Position numbers and translations under genes: made by a program. Below the pieces are notes generated by a model that saw nothing but the letters and a program-made list of their open reading frames with translations, had not been told where the DNA came from and did not search any database. A stretch of DNA of 21,786 nucleotides, from positions 1,436-23,221 of the forward strand of contig FR887196.1 of NCBI GenBank assembly GCA_000436735.1, written 5' to 3'. This stretch comes from Firmicutes bacterium CAG:170 (lineage in GTDB: Bacteria > Bacillota > Clostridia > Oscillospirales > Oscillospiraceae). This document shows positions 16,243 to 21,786 of this stretch, in pieces; position 1 is the first letter of the stretch, and each line of letters opens with the position of its first letter.

Positions 16243-18651
16243 TCAGTCCTCAAGAGAGCTGTGGTCGGTAAATTCTACTGTTATTGTAGTACCTCTGTCA
16301 ACCATGGTCCCCGGCTCGACAGACTGGTACGTCACGGTCGCATAGCTCGTGGAGTCCGTGCCCTTTGCCTGCACATAGACGCCCGCGTAATTCGCCAGCC
16401 AGTTGACGTCCGCGACCGAGTGGCCAATAAAGTCCGGGACCTCCACCTGCTCGGTGGATTTCTCGTAGTCAAAGTACAAAATGACCTCGGAATTGCCGGG
16501 AAGCTCCGCACCTGCCGCCGGGATCTGATCGGTGACGATCGCGCCGTTTCCAAGCGTCCGGCACGTCAGGCTTCTTTCCTTGAGCGCCGCCTGCGCTTCC
16601 TCGAGCGTCATGCCCGTCAGCTCCGGCATCTTCACGTTGATACCGCGGATATCGCCGGAGGAATAATCCGGCTCCACGCCAAGATATGGCAGGATGTCGA
16701 GGAAAATATCACGCACCGTCGGCGCGGCCATCAGGCCGCCGGAAATGTAGTAGCCGCTGGGCGTGTATTTGGTGTTGTCCTCCTGGTATTTCGGCGTATC
16801 GAGCGCCACAAGAACGAGGTACTGCGGATCGTCGATGGGCGCGACGCCCACGAACGAGACGATCTTGTCCTCGACCTGATTGCCGTTTTCATCATAGGTA
16901 TCGATCTTTTCGGAGGTACCGGTCTTGCCGCCGACGCGGTAGCCGGGCGTCTTGGCGCCCTTTGCGGTGCCCTCGGTGACGACCTTTTCCATCAGGTCGC
17001 GCATCGTGATCGAGGTGCTCTCGCTGATGGCCTGCCGCAGGACCGTCCGTCCGTTTTCCAGCACGACGTTTCCGTCGGCGTCAAGAACCTGACTGACGAT
17101 ATACGGCTCGAGCACATAGCCGCCGTTCACGACCGCCGCGATGGCTCTCGCCTGCTGGATCGGCGTGACGCGGAAGGTCTGGCCGAACGCGCCGGAAATG
17201 ACCGACGCATAGCCCTGACTCAGCACGTCCAGACCGAAGAAGTAGCCCTTCGATTCGCCCGGAAGATCGACGCCCGTGCGCTCCATGACGCCGAAGTCCT
17301 TGGCGTACTCATAAAAGCGCGTGCCGCCGAGCTGAACGCCGATGTGGCCGAAGGCGATGTTGCAGGAATTGCCCAGCGCCTGCGCGGTCGTCTGCGCGCC
17401 GTGACCGGCTGCCTTCCAGCAATGGACGATCTGCTGGCGGTCGGCGATCTTCTCCGCGCCGCCGCAGTAGTAGGTGTCGTTCAGCGTCGCCGCGCCGCAG
17501 TCGAGCGCCTCGGCCAGCGAGACGACCTTGAAGGTCGAGCCAGGCTCATAGCCGTCGGAGACGCAGCGGTTTCTCCACTGCTTCAGGCGCGCCGCAGCCA
17601 CAGCCTCATTGTATTCCGTTTTTGCCTTTTCAAACTCCTCCGTCCCCTTTTGCAGGCGGAGAAGCTGCTGATACTGCTGCTCCAGACGTTCGTTCAGAAC
17701 GTCGTCATAGATTTGCAGATGGTCGTTCGGGTCGTAGCCTCCCAGCGTCGCCATTGCGACGATCGCGCCGGTGTTCACGTCCATGACGATGCCGAATGCG
17801 CCGTTCTGGATCTCGTAGCGGTCGATGGCCGCCTGAAGATTCTTTTCCAGATACGCCTGCACCGTCGTATCCATCGTCAGCACAAGGCTGTCGCCGTCGC
17901 TGGCGTCGTAGTATTTCTCATAGGTAAAGGGCATTTCCGAGCCGTAGTTTCCCTTGGTCGTCACGACCTTGCCCGCCGTACCCTCCAGATAGGAGTTGTA
18001 GTAGGCCTCGAGTCCCTCCGTACCGACGTTGTCGTCGCTGACGAAGCCCAGCAGCTGCGCACCCAGCGAGGAATAGGGGTAATAGCGCTTGGAGTCCGTT
18101 TCCAGATAGACGCCCTTGATGTTGCCGTCGTTGATGAACGCGCGCACCTCGTCCGCAAGCTCTTCGGAGATCTTCTTCTGAATGATCTTGTAGCGGTAGG
18201 CCTTATCCGCCGCCTGCTGACGGACGAAATCCTCCGTCACGTCCAGAATGCCGCTCAGGCCCACTGCGATCCGGTCGAGCAGGTCGCTGTTCTCCGGCGT
18301 TTTCATCTCCTCCGCGATCTCGTTGGGGTCGATGAACACTGTCTCCACCGTCGTGGAGCCGGCAAGAATGTTCATGTTCCGGTCGTAGATCTCACCGCGG
18401 GAGGCCGTCAGCTTCGTATACCGGGTCTGGTTGTTGATCGCAAGCTCCTCATAATAATCGTGATCCACAATCATGAGCTTATACAGCCGTCCGGCCAGCG
18501 TCAGAAACAGCGCAACGCCGAAGAAGCCCAGCAGGATCCAGATCCGCGTCAGGATCGTGCGGCTTGCCCTGCCTTCCTTCTTGTCCTGCGCGGGCGTCTG
18601 CCTCCTTTTTCGATTGTGACCGTCCTTCGGACGAAGTACTTTGAGTGCCAT
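16243..18651 (-). CDS. ftsI: Class B penicillin-binding protein (FtsI/SpoVD type) with two PASTA domains
   Basis: An 802-residue transpeptidase that cross-links septal peptidoglycan. It has a basic cytoplasmic tail, a membrane anchor ~36-56, and a pedestal (dimerisation) domain from TASRGEIYDRNMNILA (~82-97) to ~235. The transpeptidase domain has the three penicillin-binding motifs: Ser372-T-F-Lys375, S429-C-N431 and K576-T-G578. Two PASTA repeats (~672-730, MPELTGMTLEEAQAALKERS, and ~736-796, VPDFIGHSVADVNWLANYAG) end the protein. A charged helical insert (~315-362) precedes the active-site Ser. Position beside ftsL and murE fits the division PBP partner of FtsW. In spore formers the gene here can be the sporulation-specific SpoVD, and sequence alone does not decide this. 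The SD AAAGG is modest. A terminator-like hairpin lies upstream at 18682-18713. Confidence 0.92.
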   Translation of the reverse strand: MALKVLRPKDGHNRKRRQTPAQDKKEGRASRTILTRIWILLGFFGVALFLTLAGRLYKLMIVDHDYYEELAINNQTRYTKLTASRGEIYDRNMNILAGSTTVETVFIDPNEIAEEMKTPENSDLLDRIAVGLSGILDVTEDFVRQQAADKAYRYKIIQKKISEELADEVRAFINDGNIKGVYLETDSKRYYPYSSLGAQLLGFVSDDNVGTEGLEAYYNSYLEGTAGKVVTTKGNYGSEMPFTYEKYYDASDGDSLVLTMDTTVQAYLEKNLQAAIDRYEIQNGAFGIVMDVNTGAIVAMATLGGYDPNDHLQIYDDVLNERLEQQYQQLLRLQKGTEEFEKAKTEYNEAVAAARLKQWRNRCVSDGYEPGSTFKVVSLAEALDCGAATLNDTYYCGGAEKIADRQQIVHCWKAAGHGAQTTAQALGNSCNIAFGHIGVQLGGTRFYEYAKDFGVMERTGVDLPGESKGYFFGLDVLSQGYASVISGAFGQTFRVTPIQQARAIAAVVNGGYVLEPYIVSQVLDADGNVVLENGRTVLRQAISESTSITMRDLMEKVVTEGTAKGAKTPGYRVGGKTGTSEKIDTYDENGNQVEDKIVSFVGVAPIDDPQYLVLVALDTPKYQEDNTKYTPSGYYISGGLMAAPTVRDIFLDILPYLGVEPDYSSGDIRGINVKMPELTGMTLEEAQAALKERSLTCRTLGNGAIVTDQIPAAGAELPGNSEVILYFDYEKSTEQVEVPDFIGHSVADVNWLANYAGVYVQAKGTDSTSYATVTYQSVEPGTMVDRGTTITVEFTDHSSLED

Positions 18652-18681
18652 TTACATTGCCTTTCCCGCTGCTGTGTAAAA

Positions 18682-18713
18682 CAAGGGCGGTTATCCTCAT
18701 CCAACCGCCCTTG
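18682..18713 (-). terminator. Intrinsic terminator/attenuator between ftsL and PBP gene
   Basis: On the - strand CAAGGGCGGTT (18713-18703) and AACCGCCCTTG (18692-18682) form an 11-bp perfect stem with a 10-nt loop, followed by TTTTA. It sits only 30 bp before the PBP start codon, leaving no room for a full promoter downstream. This is the position of an attenuator rather than an operon end. Confidence 0.65.
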
Positions 18714-18727
18714 CCAAAACCTATTAT

Positions 18728-18775
18728 CACGGCTGCACCGGCTCACGATGAAGAAGCATGTCTGCGGCAGCCGTG
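18728..18775 (-). promoter_or_regulatory. Upstream stem-loop in the ftsL-PBP leader
   Basis: On the - strand CACGGCTGC (18775-18767) pairs with GCAGCCGTG (18736-18728), a perfect 9-bp stem with a 30-nt loop, located 14 bp before the terminator hairpin. Together the two structures fill most of the 145-bp gap between ftsL and the PBP gene. I do not recognise a known riboswitch or T-box. Confidence 0.5.
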
Positions 18776-18796
18776 TTTCACACCGTCTGCTTCATT

Positions 18797-19363
18797 CTAT
18801 GCCGCCGAGGGCCGCAGATATGCGATCAGATCTGAGATGCTTTCTTCCACCGCGCCGATGATCTCTCCGAGAATGTTTGTCTTTTCCTCCTCGTAGATCT
18901 CCGCTCTGTCCGACCCGGACAGGCTGACGTAGATCACCTGATCGTCTCTTGGCGCAGACATGCCGAGCTCCTCCGCCCGCTGCTGCACGACCTTGAGATC
19001 GATCTTGCTTTCATATTTGCTTTCCAGCAGCGTCTGCTGCGCGGTCAGCTCGTTGAGCTGGCTTTGCAGCTCGCCGACTCTCGTCGTGGCCTCAAACAGC
19101 TGCACATAGCCGAAAATGACGAGCACCAGCATCAGGGCCGCCGCCGCCATGCCGAACAGCGTAAACGGCGCGACCGCCGTCTTGACCTTGACGCGCTGAC
19201 GGCGCTCCGGGAGCGTGCGCTCCTCCGGGAGGCCCTGCCGCTGCGGCTGCCGGACGGCGCTGCCGTCATAGTAATTTTCCGTTCCGTTCGGATAGCGATA
19301 GACGTTGGAGTAGACGTCGTATGCTGCGGCTCCGTTCGTGCCATAGCGTCTGTTTTCTGCCAT
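18797..19363 (-). CDS. ftsL: FtsL-like cell division protein
   Basis: A 188-residue bitopic membrane protein between rsmH and the class B PBP, the normal site of ftsL. A Tyr-rich, then basic, cytoplasmic region (1-63; YDVYSNVYRYPNG, LPERRQRVKVK) precedes a membrane segment ~64-88 (TLFGMAAAALMLVLVIFGYV). A coiled coil follows at ~92-134 (VGELQSQLNELTAQQTLLES). The short block LGMSAPRDDQVIYVSL is the conserved end of FtsL/DivIC domains. Residues ~151-188 add a further amphipathic helix (LGEIIGAVEESISDLIAYL). The usual FtsL is ~90-130 residues, so both ends are extended. Sequence identity of FtsL is always low; the call rests on architecture and position. SD GGGAG lies 11 nt before the ATG. Confidence 0.82.
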   Translation of the reverse strand: MAENRRYGTNGAAAYDVYSNVYRYPNGTENYYDGSAVRQPQRQGLPEERTLPERRQRVKVKTAVAPFTLFGMAAAALMLVLVIFGYVQLFEATTRVGELQSQLNELTAQQTLLESKYESKIDLKVVQQRAEELGMSAPRDDQVIYVSLSGSDRAEIYEEEKTNILGEIIGAVEESISDLIAYLRPSAA

Positions 19364-19410
19364 GCTATCGTTTACTCCCTTCTATCGCCTGCCGCGTCTG
19401 CGGCGGCTGT

Positions 19411-20343
19411 TCAGATTTTTTCCGCCACGCGGAGCTTCGCGCTGCGTGCGCGGGGGTTTTCGGCAAGCTCTTCCTCACCGGCCGTGACAGGCTTTCGCGT
19501 CACGATCTCAATACGCGGCTTTCTGCCGCAGACACATACCGGAAAGCTCGGCGGGCAGATACAGCCCTTCGCGGCCTCCGCCATGGAATTCTTCACAATG
19601 CGGTCCTCTAACGAATGGAACGTGATGACCGCAAGCCTTCCGCCCGGATTCAGGCGGTCGACCGCCGTTTTCATCATGCGGCTGACGCAGTTCAGCTCGT
19701 CGTTGACTGCGATGCGGATGGCCTGAAAGCTCCGCTTGGCCGGGTGCTGCTTTTCGCGCAGCGCCTGTGGCGGCATTGCGCCGCGGATGACGGATGCAAG
19801 CTCCAGCGTCGTTTTGATCGGATGCTCGCTGCGTGTGCGTTCGATGGCTGCGGCAATGAGCGGTGCGTAGCGTTCCTCACCGTACTCGAAAAGGATGCGG
19901 CGCAGCTCCTCGCGGGGCCATGTGTTGACGATCTCATAGGCCGTCAGCGCGTCGTCCCGGTTCATCCGCATGTCGAGCGGCGCGTCGGTCATATAGGAGA
20001 AGCCGCGTTCGCCGTCGTCCAGCTGCGGCGAGGAAACGCCGAGATCGAACAGCATTCCGTCCACCTTGGGGATGTCCAGGGAATCCAGTATTTCGCCAAG
20101 GTCGGAGAAGTTGCCGTGTACCAGCGTGACCTTGTCCATATGCTCCTTCAGCCGCTCCCGCGCCGCGTTCAGCGCGATCGTGTCGCGGTCGATGCCGATG
20201 AGGCGTCCGCCGGTCAGCCGCCGGCAGATCTCGAGCGAGTGGCCCGCACCGCCGAGCGTACCGTCCAGATAAATGCCGTCCGGGCGGATATTCAGAAGCT
20301 CGATGGTCTCGTTCAGGAGAACGGATTTATGTGAAAATTCCAT
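19411..20343 (-). CDS. rsmH: RsmH (MraW), 16S rRNA m4C1402 methyltransferase
   Basis: A 310-residue S-adenosylmethionine-dependent enzyme that methylates N4 of C1402 in 16S rRNA. It opens MEFSHKSVLLNETIELLNI and has the AdoMet-binding motif YLDGTLGGAGHSLEI (~25-39). LIGIDRDTIAL and DGMLFDLGVSSPQLDDGERG follow, with FSYMTDAPLDMRMN and NPGGRLAVITFHSLEDRIVK later. The C-terminal Cys-containing segment (CICPPSFPVCVCG) is typical for the family. Its ATG overlaps the mraZ TGA (TGATG), so translation is coupled. Its place directly after mraZ is the conserved head of dcw clusters. Confidence 0.97.
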   Translation of the reverse strand: MEFSHKSVLLNETIELLNIRPDGIYLDGTLGGAGHSLEICRRLTGGRLIGIDRDTIALNAARERLKEHMDKVTLVHGNFSDLGEILDSLDIPKVDGMLFDLGVSSPQLDDGERGFSYMTDAPLDMRMNRDDALTAYEIVNTWPREELRRILFEYGEERYAPLIAAAIERTRSEHPIKTTLELASVIRGAMPPQALREKQHPAKRSFQAIRIAVNDELNCVSRMMKTAVDRLNPGGRLAVITFHSLEDRIVKNSMAEAAKGCICPPSFPVCVCGRKPRIEIVTRKPVTAGEEELAENPRARSAKLRVAEKI

Positions 20344-20759
20344 CAGAATCCAAGCTCCTCCATGACCGCCGCCAGATTCTCCGGCGTGAGCGTCTCGCTC
20401 TCCAGCTTCTCATACGCCTCGCTGTCCCAGATCTCCGCATGGCCGCCCTGGCCGATGAACGTGACCTCCTGCTGGAGGCCCGCGTACTGCCGCAGCTCCG
20501 CCGGGATCAGGAAGCGTCCCTGCTTGTCCGGCTCGCACTTCGCGGCATTGGCGAAGAGGAAGCGCATCTTCCGTGCCTGCGAGATGGGCAGTGCGTTGTA
20601 TTTATCCAGGATGCCCTGCCAGCCCGCCTCGGTATAGACGGAAAGGCAGTGATCCAGTCCGAGCGTGACATAGAAGGCGTCGCCAAGCTCCTCGCGCAGC
20701 TTCGAGGGAACGAACAAGCGACCCTTGGGATCGACCGTATGCTTGTATTTTCCGTACAT
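20343..20759 (-). CDS. mraZ: MraZ, transcriptional regulator of the dcw operon
   Basis: A 138-residue protein made of two AbrB-like SpoVT/MraZ beta-barrel repeats. The first is MYGKYKHTVDPKGRLFVPSK (1-20) with the DPKGR motif. The second is AAKCEPDKQGRFLIPAELR (~72-90) with DKQGR. MraZ forms ring-shaped oligomers that bind direct repeats ahead of its own gene and repress (or tune) the division operon. Matching repeats are present here at 20772-20811, just upstream of the SD GAGGTG. Length and start are normal for the family. It is the first gene of the cluster. Confidence 0.97.
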   Translation of the reverse strand: MYGKYKHTVDPKGRLFVPSKLREELGDAFYVTLGLDHCLSVYTEAGWQGILDKYNALPISQARKMRFLFANAAKCEPDKQGRFLIPAELRQYAGLQQEVTFIGQGGHAEIWDSEAYEKLESETLTPENLAAVMEELGF

Positions 20760-20771
20760 TCCCTCTCACCT

Positions 20772-20811
20772 CGCTCCATTTTAATCTATTTTACTCCACT
20801 TAGCTCCACTT
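20772..20811 (-). promoter_or_regulatory. MraZ-binding box array (operator)
   Basis: On the - strand four 10-bp units run head to tail: AAGTGGAGCT (20811-20802), AAGTGGAGTA (20801-20792), AAATAGATTA (20791-20782, degenerate) and AAATGGAGCG (20781-20772). The TGGAG core at 10-bp spacing matches the known style of MraZ boxes. The array starts near the expected transcript start of P1, so bound MraZ would block initiation or early elongation. Confidence 0.82.
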
Positions 20812-20818
20812 CACTTAT

Positions 20819-20847
20819 ATAATAAGGGCCGCGCCCTTAAAATGCAA
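20819..20847 (-). promoter_or_regulatory. Candidate mraZ promoter P1
   Basis: On the - strand TTGCAT (20847-20842, weak), a 17-bp spacer and TATTAT (20824-20819, 5/6). The spacer and part of the -10 hold a perfect dyad, TAAGGGC-CGC-GCCCTTA on the + strand at 20823-20839. Confidence 0.45.
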
Positions 20848-20914
20848 GTCCTTTCTTGAAAATTTCTGCGCAAAATTAACCCGATTTTTTAGGCAGTTTT
20901 TCGCCGTTTTTCGT

Positions 20915-20943
20915 ATTTTAGAACGTTTATTTAAGAATGACAA
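20915..20943 (-). promoter_or_regulatory. Candidate mraZ promoter P2
   Basis: On the - strand TTGTCA (20943-20938, 5/6), a 17-bp spacer and TAAAAT (20920-20915, 5/6). A transcript from here would have a ~150-nt leader and would cross P1 and the MraZ boxes. Confidence 0.5.
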
Positions 20944-20956
20944 AATGTAACGGAAG

Positions 20957-20980
20957 GGCAGGCGCTTTCAGCCGCCTGCC
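20957..20980 (-). terminator. Hairpin at the 3' end of the Clp ATPase gene
   Basis: GGCAGGCG (20957-20964) and CGCCTGCC (20973-20980) form an 8-bp perfect stem with an 8-nt loop that contains the TGA stop codon. The following - strand sequence (CTTCCGTTACATTTTG) has only a poor U-tract, so termination may be weak and some transcription could run into mraZ. Confidence 0.45.
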
Positions 20981-21786
20981 CCCATAGTCTCCAGCACCGA
21001 GATCCCGTTTTCGTCCGCCGCGACCGTCAGCCTGTGCGGCGCATCCTTTTGAAGCAGGCGCTCGGAAAGCGCCGTTTCGACCATGTCCTGAATGCGGTGG
21101 CGGACACTCCGCGCACCGCTGTCGTCCCGGCTGCACAGCGCGGCAAGATACGGACAGACCTCCTCGCTGATCTCCAGCTCCAGGCCGCGCAGCGCGGCCC
21201 TCTGCACCATCTGCCGCAGCTGCCGCCGTGCGATCTCGGCAAGGTCGTCCTGCGAGAGTGGGCGGAAGGTCGTGATGCAGTCGATACGCCCCAGAAGCTC
21301 CGCCGGGAACGCCTGCCGAAGAATTCGTTTTGTCCGGTCCTGCGCGCTGCCGGGCGTGAAGCCGACACCGTTTTTCACCGATTCTCCGCTTCCCAGATTG
21401 GAGGTCATGACGACCATGGTGTTCTTGAAGTCCACCGTCCGGCCGAGAGAATCCGTCAGAATGCCGTCCTCTAGAATTTGCAGCAGCAGTCCCGTCACAT
21501 CCCGGTGCGCCTTCTCCAGCTCGTCGAGCAGCACCACACTGTACGGCCTGCGGCGCACCTTCTCCGTCAGCGTTCCGCCCTCCTCATAGCCGATGTAGCC
21601 CGGCGGCGCGCCGATCAGACGCGTCACGGAGTTCGGCTCCATATATTCCGTCATGTCGATGCGTACCAGCGCGTCGCGGCTTCCGTAGACACAGTCTGCC
21701 AGCGCCTTGCACAGCTCCGTTTTTCCGACGCCCGTCGGCCCCATGAACAGCAGCGACGCCGCCGGGCGTGTGCGCTCTCCGAGGCC
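20968..21786 (-). CDS. ClpC-type AAA+ ATPase, C-terminal D2 module (5' part outside window)
   Basis: The last 272 residues of a Clp/Hsp100 unfoldase; the frame is open to the window edge. Visible D2 motifs are Walker A GPTGVGKTEL, pore-loop region GAPPGYIGYEEGG, Walker B VVLLDELEKAH, sensor 1 MTSNLGSG, an arginine finger in LLGRIDCIT and sensor 2 SGARSVRHR near the C-terminus. VGF in NGVGFTPG sits where ClpA/ClpC/ClpE carry the ClpP-docking loop, which ClpB lacks. It therefore probably feeds ClpP protease (ClpC or ClpE class). The N-terminal domain and D1 that would decide are not in the window. It is transcribed in the same direction as the dcw cluster and ends 209 bp before mraZ. Confidence 0.88.
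   Translation of the reverse strand, partial: GLGERTRPAASLLFMGPTGVGKTELCKALADCVYGSRDALVRIDMTEYMEPNSVTRLIGAPPGYIGYEEGGTLTEKVRRRPYSVVLLDELEKAHRDVTGLLLQILEDGILTDSLGRTVDFKNTMVVMTSNLGSGESVKNGVGFTPGSAQDRTKRILRQAFPAELLGRIDCITTFRPLSQDDLAEIARRQLRQMVQRAALRGLELEISEEVCPYLAALCSRDDSGARSVRHRIQDMVETALSERLLQKDAPHRLTVAADENGISVLETMGAGG

Noticed and set aside
14746..18861. Giant + strand open frame (1371 codons) opposite murE and the PBP gene
   Set aside because: Same reasoning: antisense to conserved genes, an Arg/His/Asp/Val-rich translation, and no domain or credible SD. It is striking in length but explained by codon bias of the real genes.

Overview
The window suggests a GC-rich, low-redundancy chromosome of a Gram-positive anaerobe of the Clostridia, most likely the Oscillospirales/Oscillospiraceae. 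The grounds are a Firmicutes-type division and cell-wall (dcw) cluster, strong Shine-Dalgarno (SD) sites, two short lipoproteins with lipoboxes, a PASTA-carrying class B penicillin-binding protein, and a MurE with the meso-diaminopimelate (DNPR) signature. The assignment is inference from gene content; no 16S or other taxonomic marker is present.

Left part (1-2031, + strand): the end of an operon-like run of small metabolic genes. It holds a GNAT acetyltransferase whose 3' end is disrupted by a 40-bp imperfect tandem duplication, a DUF1653 protein, a second GNAT acetyltransferase and an alpha/beta hydrolase, closed by a clear intrinsic terminator. Next come a macro-domain protein with a helical, HTH-like C-terminus (- strand) and, divergently, a small lipoprotein with an excellent sigma-A-type promoter. 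Positions 3785-4072 hold no convincing gene but do contain a very long perfect hairpin. A second lipoprotein (- strand) and a DUF1294 membrane protein (+ strand) start only 29 bp apart. greA (- strand, own promoter) and trmO (+ strand) are divergent. The trmO terminator separates them from ftsZ.

Right part (6283-20759, all - strand): the dcw cluster. In transcription order it reads mraZ, rsmH, ftsL, class B PBP (ftsI/spoVD type), murE, murF, mraY, ftsW, murG, murA, divIB, ftsZ. Together these build lipid II (murA, murE, murF, mraY, murG) and polymerise and cross-link it at the septum (FtsW plus the PBP). They also form the FtsL/DivIB part of the divisome and the FtsZ ring. murB, murC, murD, ddl and ftsA are not in the cluster. 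Upstream of mraZ are two candidate promoters and an array of 10-bp MraZ boxes. A terminator/attenuator-like leader lies between ftsL and the PBP gene, a hairpin hides the murA SD between murG and murA, and ftsZ has its own good promoter.

Right edge (20968-21786, - strand): the C-terminal AAA+ D2 module of a ClpC-type ATPase, truncated by the window end.

The window is mainly conserved core genome. I do not see a wholly new multi-gene system. The strongest leads are cis-regulatory: the murA SD-masking hairpin, the ftsL-PBP attenuator-like leader and the MraZ operator array. The GNAT duplication and the hairpin element at 3785-4072 are also worth checking.
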